NCBI GenBank assembly: GCA_014380365.1 | Contig: JACMJZ010000024.1 | Coordinates: 62,001 to 126,000, forward strand | Origin: Pyrinomonadaceae bacterium | Lineage (GTDB): Bacteria > Acidobacteriota > Blastocatellia > Pyrinomonadales > Pyrinomonadaceae | Length of the DNA stretch: 64,000 bases | Direction: 5' to 3' | Shown: positions 33,603 through 41,131 of the stretch, piece by piece | Numbering within the stretch: the stretch's first letter is position 1 | Layout of the letters: each line of letters starts with the position of its first letter | Translations under genes and position numbers: made by a program | Notes under the pieces: generated by a model | Database searches by the model: none | What the model saw: the letters and a program-made list of their open reading frames with translations, nothing else | Told to the model about the DNA's origin: nothing

Positions 33603-34448
33603 CTAGAGCAGCCGATTGCCGAAATAGAAGTCGGAAAAATAGTAGAGGAGCGGCGCATTGAAGAGCAAACTATCCAAACGGTCAAGCACGCCTCCGTGGC
33701 CCGGCAGGATCTTCGCCGCGTCTTTTGTGCCGGCGCCGCGTTTCAGCGCGCTTTCCGTCAAATCTCCCAGGATGCCCAGAACCACCATGACTGCGGCCAG
33801 CGGCAGCGCCCACTTCAGCGGTAGTTCTCGGAAAAACCAAAAGTGGGCAATTGTCGCTAGGGCGAGCCCCGCCAGGATTCCGCCGGCGACACCTTCCCAG
33901 GTTTTTCCCGGACTAATCGTGGGAGCAAGTTTATGTTTGCCAATCGCCCGGCCCACGTAGTACGCACCGGTGTCGGCCCCCATGAGCACGAGGAAGAAAA
34001 ACGACAATAGATGGGCCGCAAGTTGATGTTCAAATCCAGTGCGTACCGCGACGAGATGGCCGCCCAGCAAAACTACATACAACACCCCCAGAACCGTGGC
34101 ACCTGATGAGATCAGTAGTTTATCGAAAGGCGCTCCTTTGAGCGTCGCTGCAACCAAAGTGCCGATGGTCAACACGATGACGGCCAGCACGAGGGTTTGA
34201 ATATCCAGTCGCGCTTGAACCGGATTAGGCGTCGCAAAATAAAAGATCGTGAAGAGCGCCGCGCCACCAAGATATCCCGCGGCAGCGTTCGCCTTCGCAC
34301 CTTGCTTTCCCGCCAACACATAAAACTCATAGAGACCAAGCGTCAATGCGGCGCCTACGAGCACGACAAACAGCGGGAGTAACCACGGGACTAAGATAGA
34401 TGCGATAAGAAAAGGAAGAGCGATGGCGGCCGTTATTATGCGAGACAT
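33603..34448 (-). CDS. cdsA: Phosphatidate cytidylyltransferase
   Basis: 281-residue polytopic membrane enzyme making CDP-diacylglycerol, the precursor of phospholipids. The CDS signature lies near the C terminus: SPGKTWEGVAGG, then GDLTESALKRGAGTKDAAKILPGHGGVLDRLDSLLF with the metal-binding Asp residues. About eight hydrophobic segments precede it. It lies between uppS and dxr, the common order of this envelope cluster. Confidence 0.94.
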   Translation of the reverse strand: MSRIITAAIALPFLIASILVPWLLPLFVVLVGAALTLGLYEFYVLAGKQGAKANAAAGYLGGAALFTIFYFATPNPVQARLDIQTLVLAVIVLTIGTLVAATLKGAPFDKLLISSGATVLGVLYVVLLGGHLVAVRTGFEHQLAAHLLSFFFLVLMGADTGAYYVGRAIGKHKLAPTISPGKTWEGVAGGILAGLALATIAHFWFFRELPLKWALPLAAVMVVLGILGDLTESALKRGAGTKDAAKILPGHGGVLDRLDSLLFNAPLLYYFSDFYFGNRLL

Positions 34449-34456
34449 TCTTGGGG

Positions 34457-34547
34457 AGTCTTCAGTCTTCAGTCTTCAGTCTTCAGTCTTCAGTCTTCAG
34501 GTTTTGAGTTAGTCTTCGGTTCGCCGGCTGTTTGCTGTTTGCTGTTT
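34457..34547. repeat. Heptamer arrays between uppS and cdsA
   Basis: AGTCTTC repeated six times without a mismatch (34457-34498) and GCTGTTT repeated three times (34527-34547). Both are 7-bp units; perfect copies suggest active slippage. They sit in the leader of cdsA on the transcribed strand. Confidence 0.92.
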
Positions 34548-34549
34548 GC

Positions 34550-35338
34550 TTACTCATTAGCCACCAGCTTCAGCCCGCCAAAGCGGCGATCGCGTCGTTG
34601 GTAATCGACGACCGCCTCCAGCAGATGAACTCGCCGAAAGTCGGGCCACAAAATATCCGTTACGTAAATTTCGCTATAGGCTGCCTGCCAGAGTAGAAAA
34701 TTAGAGATGCGCAATTCGCCGCTGGTACGCACCAGCAGATCCAAATCGGGCATGGTGCGCGTGTAGAGTTCATCGGCGATGCGCTCCTCAGTCAACTCAT
34801 CGGGAGCATTTCCTTCATCAATCAGCCTACGCACCGCTGCGCGAGTAGCATCGACGATCTCCGCGCGTCCGCCGTAATTCAACGCCACGGCCAAAATCAT
34901 ACCGGTGTTTTTCGCGGTTCGTTCCGTTGCCTTTTCAATCTCGCTGCGGACACTCTTGGACAGCGCCCCTGTTCGTCCAATCGTTTGAAAGCGAATGTTC
35001 TGGCGGTCGATCTCGTCCAGTTCAAGCCGGAGGTAGCGTCGCAACATGCGCATCAGGGCGTCGACTTCGTAGCGCGGCCGCTTCCAGTTTTCCGTGGAAA
35101 ACGCATACAACGTCAGCGCGCCGAGGCCCAATCGTGCGCCGGTATCAACGGCGGCGCGCACAGCTTCGACACCCGCGCGATGGCCAGCGATGCGCGGCTG
35201 CGCCCTTTGCGCCGCCCAACGCCCGTTGCCATCCATGATGATTGCGACGTGGCGCGGCAGACGGTCCCAGACGATAGACGCGAGCAGACGCTCCTCGCGC
35301 GTGCCCGCGTCAACTATTCCTGTGAAATCAGAAAGCAT
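34550..35338 (-). CDS. uppS: Isoprenyl (undecaprenyl diphosphate) synthase
   Basis: Cis-prenyltransferase that makes the lipid carrier for peptidoglycan. IIMDGNGRWA has the catalytic Asp; GHRAGVEAVR, YAFSTENWKRP, LNYGGRAEIV and LVRTSGELRISNFLLWQAAYSE are the five conserved family regions. ATG 35338 is chosen over TTG 35347. First gene of the block uppS-cdsA-(Coa1-like)-dxr-rseP-ispG. Confidence 0.94.
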   Translation of the reverse strand: MLSDFTGIVDAGTREERLLASIVWDRLPRHVAIIMDGNGRWAAQRAQPRIAGHRAGVEAVRAAVDTGARLGLGALTLYAFSTENWKRPRYEVDALMRMLRRYLRLELDEIDRQNIRFQTIGRTGALSKSVRSEIEKATERTAKNTGMILAVALNYGGRAEIVDATRAAVRRLIDEGNAPDELTEERIADELYTRTMPDLDLLVRTSGELRISNFLLWQAAYSEIYVTDILWPDFRRVHLLEAVVDYQRRDRRFGGLKLVANE

Positions 35339-35353
35339 GTCCAGCAAATGACC

Positions 35354-35445
35354 AGTTCATAGTTCACTCAAGTAGTTTAGAGTTCAAACTTTAGTTTGCG
35401 TTTTTGAAAACCTGGCAAGCTAAAGCTTAAACTCTGAATTGCTTG
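35354..35445. repeat. Degenerate inverted heptamer array upstream of uppS
   Basis: AGTTCAT, AGTTCAC, TCAAGTA, GTTTAGA, GTTCAAA, CTTTAGT then AAGCTAA, AGCTTAA, ACTCTGA follow a 7-bp step and are roughly self-complementary. Confidence 0.55.
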
Positions 35446-35542
35446 AGTCAGCTCCAACCGGCTCACATTCTTGCCACAAGGATCGTTTGTGTCAATGAAG
35501 CTTGAAGCCAGGTACTGGTGCAGTTTGGACTTGGACTACATT

Positions 35543-35642
35543 CTCTTTGCGTATCTTTGCGTCCTACTTCGCGAACTTTGCGGTCCTTCTTGAATGTTTT
35601 GCCGCAAAGGTCGCGAAGTAAGACGCAAAGGGCCGCAAAGGC
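35543..35642. repeat. Inverted CGCAAAG/CTTTGCG repeat
   Basis: CTTTGCG words at 35545-35585 and CGCAAAG words at 35601-35642 form a long imperfect hairpin like that at 8687-8782. With the array at 35354-35445 it explains most of the 367-bp gap between truA and uppS. Confidence 0.7.
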
Positions 35643-35705
35643 AAATTGCACCGTACCTGAAAGCCACTACCGCACGAAAGGGGTGCGGACCTCTGTCGGT
35701 GATCG

Positions 35706-36458
35706 CTATTCATATCGCACTGAAACCAGCGTGAGGCCGCAAGCGGGCGCAGTCGCGCCAACCAGCGAGCGGTTACCCTCGTTTATCGCGCGCTCCACAA
35801 GTTGACTGTCCATCTCTCCGCGAGCCACGGTCAGCAGAGTCCCGGCAATCGATCTCACCATGTAACGCAGGAACCCTTCAGCACTAACTGTGACTTCCAC
35901 TATGCGACCGTCTGCACGGTCATCCATCGTCTCGGCGACCTCGCAACGCGTAACATTGCGCACCTTCGTCTCAGTGTCTGACTGAGCGGAAGCGAACGCG
36001 CTCCACTCATGTTCGCCCAAAAACAACTTCGCGCACTCCCTCATGCGTTCGAGATTAAGAGCGCGAGCTTCGTGATGAGCATAACGAAGCCAGAAAGGCG
36101 ATACCACGGGCGTGTTGACGATCCGGTAGCGGTAAGTCTTTTCCAGCGCTGAATACCGAGCGTGGAAATCGTCAGGCACAACTTCAGCGCTCATGATGCG
36201 CACGTCCCTACCCACATTGCCGTTAATCGCCGAGCGAAGTTTTTCCGGAGTTATTTCCCTTTGCAGGTTCACATTTGCAACCTGGCCCTCTGCGTGAACG
36301 CCGGCGTCGGTCCTGCCAGAGCCGTGCACGACAACGTCGCGACCGTCGATCAGGGAGAGCGCCGCTGTCAGCTCGCCTTGCACCGTCCGCAGCTCGCTCT
36401 GCATCTGCCAACCGTGAAAGTCCGTGCCGTCGTATTGAACAATAAGCTTGAAGTTCAT
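35706..36458 (-). CDS. truA: tRNA pseudouridine(38-40) synthase
   Basis: Isomerises uridines 38-40 of the tRNA anticodon arm. The catalytic Asp lies in SGRTDAGVHAEGQ (about residue 52), with QYDGTDFHGWQ near the start and FHARYSALEKTYRYRI and FLRYMVRSIAGTLL downstream. 250 aa is normal. ATG 36458. It is separated from pyrE upstream by a heptamer array. Confidence 0.95.
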   Translation of the reverse strand: MNFKLIVQYDGTDFHGWQMQSELRTVQGELTAALSLIDGRDVVVHGSGRTDAGVHAEGQVANVNLQREITPEKLRSAINGNVGRDVRIMSAEVVPDDFHARYSALEKTYRYRIVNTPVVSPFWLRYAHHEARALNLERMRECAKLFLGEHEWSAFASAQSDTETKVRNVTRCEVAETMDDRADGRIVEVTVSAEGFLRYMVRSIAGTLLTVARGEMDSQLVERAINEGNRSLVGATAPACGLTLVSVRYE

Positions 36459-36464
36459 GCGCAG

Positions 36465-36520
36465 GGTCAGTTGTCAGTGGTTAGTAGTCAGTGGACTTTG
36501 GTCTTTGGCCTTTGGTCGGA
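36465..36520. repeat. Heptamer array between pyrE and truA
   Basis: Eight consecutive 7-mers GGTCAGT, TGTCAGT, GGTTAGT, AGTCAGT, GGACTTT, GGTCTTT, GGCCTTT, GGTCGGA. It ends 7 nt before the truA start codon. Confidence 0.8.
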
Positions 36521-36529
36521 TCCTGCCGA

Positions 36530-37102
36530 CTACTCTTTCCTGCTGCCAGGCTTCACGGCCAATTCCCCGCGCGCGCAAGCCTCACAAACCGCTGGTTCGA
36601 CGGAAGCCACATCAAGCGTCGCCAGCGCAATTCGTGGTACACCAACCTCGGCTTTGCCTGACGAGCGGTCGATGATCGACGCTGCGCCAAACACATCAGC
36701 TCCCTGCGCCCGCAGTGCTTCAATTGTCTCGCGCGTGGACCCTCCGGTCGTGACAACATCTTCGACCACCAGCAGTCGCTCGCCCGGCGAAACTGAAAAT
36801 CCGCGCCGCAGAGTCATCGTGCCGTTCTCACGTTCAGTCCAAATGAACCGGACGCCGAGTGCGCGCGCCACCTCATGCCCGATCACAATTCCGCCGATCG
36901 CCGGCGCGGCGACTGCCTGGATTGCTGCACCGCGAAAGTTTTCCGCTATTGCGCGTCCAAACTCCGCGGCGTTCTCGGGGTGTTGGAGCACTAACGCGCA
37001 CTGCAGATAGACGCTGCTGTGCAACCCACTCGTGAGCACGAAGTGTCCTTCCAGCAGGGCTCCGCTCTCTCTAAACTTCTGAATTACGTCTGCAGATATC
37101 AC
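36530..37102 (-). CDS. pyrE: Orotate phosphoribosyltransferase
   Basis: Converts orotate and PRPP to OMP in pyrimidine synthesis. The PRPP-binding motif is VVEDVVTTGGSTRETIEAL (about 113-131), and LTSGLHSSVYLQC, GIVIGHEVARALG and WTERENGTMTLRRGF are typical. 190 aa. GTG start at 37102, with divergent exonuclease gene beginning 63 bp away, so the promoter region is short. Confidence 0.93.
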   Translation of the reverse strand: MISADVIQKFRESGALLEGHFVLTSGLHSSVYLQCALVLQHPENAAEFGRAIAENFRGAAIQAVAAPAIGGIVIGHEVARALGVRFIWTERENGTMTLRRGFSVSPGERLLVVEDVVTTGGSTRETIEALRAQGADVFGAASIIDRSSGKAEVGVPRIALATLDVASVEPAVCEACARGELAVKPGSRKE

Positions 37103-37165
37103 GGCTCGTCCTCATGCGTATCTGATCATGGAAAACCGAGGGTGGCGTGTTACAATCTCGCACCA

Positions 37166-38056
37166 ATGCCGCCGTATTCGAATCTAGTCTCTGACTCAAC
37201 CCTCGTCCAGGAAACACTCGATCTCTTGCGCGTCTCCGGCGGCCGGGCCAATGCGTCGCAAATTGTCGACGTTGTTTTCAAAGTATCTCATATCGACGCA
37301 GAGTTGGCCGGATTGCTGGTCGGCGATCTTGTGAAGGATGATCGCAGGTTCAAGATCATCGACGGTCAGACTATTGAGTTGCAAGCAGACGACTGCGAAT
37401 CGCGACTCCTGAAAGACATCGATTTCGTGGTAGTGGATATCGAAGCCACAGGCGCGAAGATGCCGCCCAACCGAATAATTGAGCTGGGCGCCTATCGCAT
37501 TCGCGACGGGAAGATAGTGGATAGTTTTATCACGCTGGTTAATCCTGAGATTTCCATCCCGCGCTTTGTGATCTCGTTAACCGGCATCACAAACGAGATG
37601 GTCAGGCAGGCGCCGCTCTTCGCCGCAGTTGCGCCACGATGGCTTGAGTTTGTTGAAGACGCAGTTCTGATTGCGCACAACGCACCCTTCGATACGAATT
37701 TCATAAACCACGAAATCTCACGCGTCTATCCCGGGCACCGAATGTTCAATCCGCATCTTTGCACCGTGACTCTTTCACGGCGCGCCATACTGGGACTCGC
37801 AAATTATCGGCTGGACACCGTTGCTGACCACTTTTCGATTCCCATCTTCGAACGGCATCGCGCCGGCAGTGACGCTCTCGCGACCGCTGAAGTCTTTTTG
37901 AGAATCCTGGAAAAGCTCGAAGTGCTGGGCGTCAGAGATCTTGCGGCGGTACGACGCTTTCAATCGCCCCCACTCCCTAACGTTAAAAAGATGGGTACCC
38001 ATGCCTCCGTCACAACTGGAGAGCCCCAGGCTCTGCCCCTGGTTCCCGGTCTCTAA
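37166..38056 (+). CDS. DEDDh 3'-5' exonuclease, DnaQ/PolC-epsilon like
   Basis: 296-residue cytoplasmic protein. Residues 1-75 form a winged-helix-like N-terminal part (LDLLRVSGGRANASQIVDVVF). The exonuclease domain has DIEATGAKMPPNRIIELGA (Exo I Asp-Glu), LIAHNAPFDTNFI (Exo II) and HRAGSDALATAEVF (Exo III His and Asp), so catalysis should be intact. It resembles the epsilon proofreading or UvrC-linked exonuclease groups; a repair role is likely. ATG 37166 removes a 49-codon extension that would overlap pyrE. Its 3' end overlaps the convergent VTT gene by 4 bp. Confidence 0.82.
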   Translation: MPPYSNLVSDSTLVQETLDLLRVSGGRANASQIVDVVFKVSHIDAELAGLLVGDLVKDDRRFKIIDGQTIELQADDCESRLLKDIDFVVVDIEATGAKMPPNRIIELGAYRIRDGKIVDSFITLVNPEISIPRFVISLTGITNEMVRQAPLFAAVAPRWLEFVEDAVLIAHNAPFDTNFINHEISRVYPGHRMFNPHLCTVTLSRRAILGLANYRLDTVADHFSIPIFERHRAGSDALATAEVFLRILEKLEVLGVRDLAAVRRFQSPPLPNVKKMGTHASVTTGEPQALPLVPGL

Positions 38057-38688
38057 CCCTCCTCCGCTCGTCGCTCCTCCGTGGAACCCGGCTTCTTCTT
38101 CAACAATTTGCGGCCGACGACAAAAATAATAACCGTGGCAGCGAGTCCGAGCCCGATCCATGGATAGTATTTCGCGAGAACCTCCTTGGCCTGCGCTCCA
38201 TAGCGAATCGCCAGATAGCCCTCCAACAGAAAGCGGAACAAACGACCACAAACAATAGCGACTGTGAAGCGGACCAGGCTGAAACTAAAAACACCCGCGC
38301 TTATCACAAACAATTTGAAGGGAAACGGCGGTGGCAACAGGGCGGCTACCAGGACCGACAACACATCGTAGCGGTCGATCAGATCCTTCACTCGTTTTTG
38401 TTTCGCTGGAGAGAACCTGTTGAGTGCCCGGCTGCCGGCCCGGCGCGAGATGTAGTAGAGGATCACGCATCCCGTGGCGGAACCCGCGGTCGCGAGCAAC
38501 GCATAAAGGATCATGAAGCGCGGGTGTGCCGTGGTGAGTAGAATCATGAGCGCATCGGCGCTACTCGGCAGCGGCACAAAGGATGAATCCAGCAGCGCCA
38601 CCGCAAAGAGACCAAAGGGTCCCAGAGTGATAAAAAACTCTGAGAGTCGCGCCAGCTTGCCGGTGGCCTGTTGCAAGAGAAGCTTCAA
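38053..38688 (-). CDS. VTT-domain (DedA/YqaA-like) membrane protein 1
   Basis: 211-residue inner-membrane protein of the VTT/SNARE-associated (DedA) superfamily, thought to be lipid scramblases or flippases. LDSSFVPLPSSADALMILL, the conserved G-x-x-x-Y-x-x-G-like helix and LLPPPFPFKLFVISAGVFSFSLVRF (amphipathic re-entrant segment) are typical. Basic tail. Paralogue of the next gene. Confidence 0.8.
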   Translation of the reverse strand: MKLLLQQATGKLARLSEFFITLGPFGLFAVALLDSSFVPLPSSADALMILLTTAHPRFMILYALLATAGSATGCVILYYISRRAGSRALNRFSPAKQKRVKDLIDRYDVLSVLVAALLPPPFPFKLFVISAGVFSFSLVRFTVAIVCGRLFRFLLEGYLAIRYGAQAKEVLAKYYPWIGLGLAATVIIFVVGRKLLKKKPGSTEERRAEEG

Positions 38689-38717
38689 ATCAAAATCCTA
38701 TTCGTTTGGGAAGAACC

Positions 38718-38788
38718 GGGCAGTGGCCCGACCGTCAGGGAGGGCGTCAACTAAGACAACGCCCTCCCTGACGGTCGGGCTACTGCCC
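38718..38788. repeat. REP-like palindrome, family B, second copy
   Basis: 28-bp arms 38718-38745 and 38761-38788 with one mismatch and a 15-nt loop; same core as 1319-1391. It separates the two VTT paralogues. Confidence 0.88.
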
Positions 38789-39397
38789 CGTACGCCACCT
38801 GTTAATTATCAGGTAAGCCAGCAGTGCCACGACGGCTGCGGCCGCCACCACACTCAGAATAAGCAACCCGTTGTCTTTCATGAACAAGATCACACGCTGT
38901 CCGTAATAAACCGCCAGGAGGCCTTCAACGTAATAGCGGAACGAACGGGCAATCATTACTGTCAGCAAAAACTTCCAGCGCGGATACTCGAGTGTGCCGG
39001 CAGTAGCGACGAATATCTTGAAGGGCAAAGGCGGCGGCAGGATCGCAGGAATCGCAATCGCCAACACTCCGAATCGTGCATATGCGCGCTCGACGCGTTC
39101 AATACTCTCCGGCTTAAACCGCTTTCGCAACACAGCCTGACCGCCGCGGCGCATGATCGAATAAAGCAGCCAACAACCCAAAACGGAACCCACCGCGGCG
39201 AAGAGCGGAAAGTAGAATACCGCGGTGGGATATTTGTAACACCGCCCCACCACGAGGTAGTCGTTGATCTCCGGCAGCGAGAGCAGAGATGAATCCAGGG
39301 CGCCAATCAGGACCATCGCCGGCGCAGCAATGTAAAGCGGCACACTGATTACATAGTGCTCCAGCCAACTGCCAACTGAACTTAACCAATCAAACAT
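38780..39397 (-). CDS. VTT-domain (DedA/YqaA-like) membrane protein 2
   Basis: 205-residue paralogue of the adjacent gene: LDSSLLSLPEINDYLVVG aligns with LDSSFVPLPSSADALMIL, and ILPPPLPFKIFVATAGTLEYPRWKF with LLPPPFPFKLFVISAGVFSF. The two arose by tandem duplication and have diverged widely. The stop region lies inside the family B palindrome. Confidence 0.8.
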   Translation of the reverse strand: MFDWLSSVGSWLEHYVISVPLYIAAPAMVLIGALDSSLLSLPEINDYLVVGRCYKYPTAVFYFPLFAAVGSVLGCWLLYSIMRRGGQAVLRKRFKPESIERVERAYARFGVLAIAIPAILPPPLPFKIFVATAGTLEYPRWKFLLTVMIARSFRYYVEGLLAVYYGQRVILFMKDNGLLILSVVAAAAVVALLAYLIINRWRTGQ

Positions 39398-39404
39398 ATC
39401 TTAA

Positions 39405-39492
39405 AGTGATGAGGTACTGAGTGATGAGTGATGAGTAACAGCCGGGGTGGCCACACCTCTGCTCATCACTCATAACTCATCACTCATTACTG
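39405..39492. repeat. Inverted heptamer arrays
   Basis: GAGTGAT, GAGTGAT, GAGTAAC on one side and TCATCAC, TCATAAC, TCATCAC, TCATTAC on the other, 7-bp steps, separated by a GC-rich loop. It fills the gap between two minus-strand genes. Confidence 0.8.
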
Positions 39493-39500
39493 TTTCGTTC

Positions 39501-40373
39501 TTATTTGGCGGGGGCAAAAATGGAAGGAGTGTCATAGGTCACGCCGACCGTGACGCCACTATCGTGTGTGAAACGGGTTAGCCCTTTGATACCGGCGAAA
39601 TCAAAGCGAAGACCGGAAGCTCGAACCTGCATCCCCAGCCGAGCTTCGGCCTGCGACTCTGTGCCGAGTGGGCCATCGCCAGGTCTGGTGTTAGCACGGC
39701 CGTTAACTTCGCCGGCGATGCTGAACTGTCTATTGATGCGGAAGATTCCCGCGGCGCCATAAGTCACCACATCGTTTTGGGAAAACAACTGCGTGGGCGC
39801 CGTCAAAATTGCGATGCCCAGATTGCCGAAAGTATTCAACCGACCGTCTCGTCCAAACTTCTTACCAAACAACACCGATCCAAAAGCATTGGTTTGATTC
39901 AGTCCAATCCCGCGCGTCTGATTGGAATTTGGCAGTTGCACGCCAAAACGAAATCCCAGGGAGGGACCGCGGCGCGTCTCGTTACGCAATTTGATTTTTG
40001 TGGCGAGGGTGAAATCTCCAGTGTCGTTCGCCGAGGTCGCGCCGGGCGCAAGCGACAAAGGAACGGCTGAAGGCCCACTTGAATTAATGCTCAGATAGTT
40101 CTGCGCCACGCCCTCAATCTGAAACTCGATGTTAGGCGCAAAGCCGATGTTGATGCCAATTACGCCCACGCGGGTTAGATCCCCAGTCAGTCCGGAGACG
40201 GTGTAACGAGCGCCTTGGAGAAAATCGATTCCAGCTTCGATGCGCATCGATCCCGGCGGAATGATGTCCACATCTTCGGTAATCAAAGGTCGCTGCTGCG
40301 CAGTCGCCCCTGCAGCGACAAGGAGCACTAACAGCAGTGCACAGCAAAGCGACAACAAGTTAAGCCTCGGCAT
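39501..40373 (-). CDS. Predicted outer-membrane beta-barrel (transporter-like)
   Basis: 290-residue exported protein. Signal peptide 1-26 (MPRLNLLSLCCALLLVLLVA...TAQ). The mature part has alternating beta strands with aromatic ends (MRIEAGIDFLQGARYTVSG; IEFQIEGVAQNYLSI; LGFRFGVQLPNSNQ), ending VGVTYDTPSIFAPAK. It looks like the MetA-pathway/DUF3187-like outer-membrane group seen in acidobacteria. Function is not known; a channel or lipid-handling barrel is the usual guess. ATG 40373 best fits the signal peptide. Confidence 0.65.
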   Translation of the reverse strand: MPRLNLLSLCCALLLVLLVAAGATAQQRPLITEDVDIIPPGSMRIEAGIDFLQGARYTVSGLTGDLTRVGVIGINIGFAPNIEFQIEGVAQNYLSINSSGPSAVPLSLAPGATSANDTGDFTLATKIKLRNETRRGPSLGFRFGVQLPNSNQTRGIGLNQTNAFGSVLFGKKFGRDGRLNTFGNLGIAILTAPTQLFSQNDVVTYGAAGIFRINRQFSIAGEVNGRANTRPGDGPLGTESQAEARLGMQVRASGLRFDFAGIKGLTRFTHDSGVTVGVTYDTPSIFAPAK

Positions 40374-40437
40374 GGGTCGGATTGTAGACGTTGGGCGACG
40401 CAACCGTCAACGCGCACTGAGTCGGGCGTTTGCGCAC

Positions 40438-40971
40438 TTAACGTATTTTTGTGACTTGGAAGGAGTCAAAAAACCTGGTCGCTTTTGCGGAACCATTACC
40501 GTCCTCTGATTTCGGAGAAACGAACTGAAGAACGTAGACCCGCTTGTCAACGTCGTAAATTCTGGTGCTCAGAATGAACTCGGTCCCGTTCGGGGTCCTG
40601 GCGGCAACTTTCAACTCGCGTCCGGGACTGCCTCCCAGGCTGATCGCGCTTTCGCTGAGCAGCGTACCCTTAACAGCTTCGACCATGCCGTCCCGCCCCT
40701 TATCGAGCGAGTAGGTTGTACCGGCAACACAATCAAAATATCCTATCAAATACACACCGTTCCCCTCCACGAGGGTAGCCTTGTATTGCGTGAACTTTTC
40801 CCCGTCGGCGGTTGCCGATTCCTGGGTGCCGATAGTTGGCTGGGCGGGAAGAAGGACGCTGTAGCGCCCTTCGGGCGAACTGTGTTTGATCCATTCCGCC
40901 GGCTCTTGCACACTCAACGCAAATGATGCAGTCGTCAATATAAGTAAGATCGCAGTCACGCATTTTTTCAT
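40438..40971 (-). CDS. Small secreted protein of unknown function
   Basis: 177 residues with a signal peptide (MKKCVTAILLILTTASFALS). The body begins WIKHSSPEGRYSVLLPAQPTI, a pattern common in small acidobacterial and planctomycete proteins with one alpha/beta domain. Two cysteines (one in the signal region, one in YFDCVAG) give no clear disulfide. A promoter lies at 41047-41076. Unrecognised function. Confidence 0.65.
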   Translation of the reverse strand: MKKCVTAILLILTTASFALSVQEPAEWIKHSSPEGRYSVLLPAQPTIGTQESATADGEKFTQYKATLVEGNGVYLIGYFDCVAGTTYSLDKGRDGMVEAVKGTLLSESAISLGGSPGRELKVAARTPNGTEFILSTRIYDVDKRVYVLQFVSPKSEDGNGSAKATRFFDSFQVTKIR

Positions 40972-41046
40972 CGGGGCTCTCCTCAAAGTGTCTCCAGGGA
41001 AAAAGGGGGAGCGCATTCACGCGCACCAATACTCAGGCCAATGCTG

Positions 41047-41076
41047 ATACTAAAGCTCCTCTGACTAGAGGGTCAA
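41047..41076 (-). promoter_or_regulatory. Candidate promoter of the small secreted protein gene
   Basis: Minus strand TTGACC (41076-41071), 18-bp spacer, TAGTAT (41052-41047). The same TTGAC/TAGTAT pair with 18-bp spacing appears at 58554-58583. Confidence 0.5.
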
Positions 41077-41131
41077 CGCATATTTGCCTGTGCTACTATC
41101 GGCGCCAAATCAACTGCGAGGACACTGCTCC

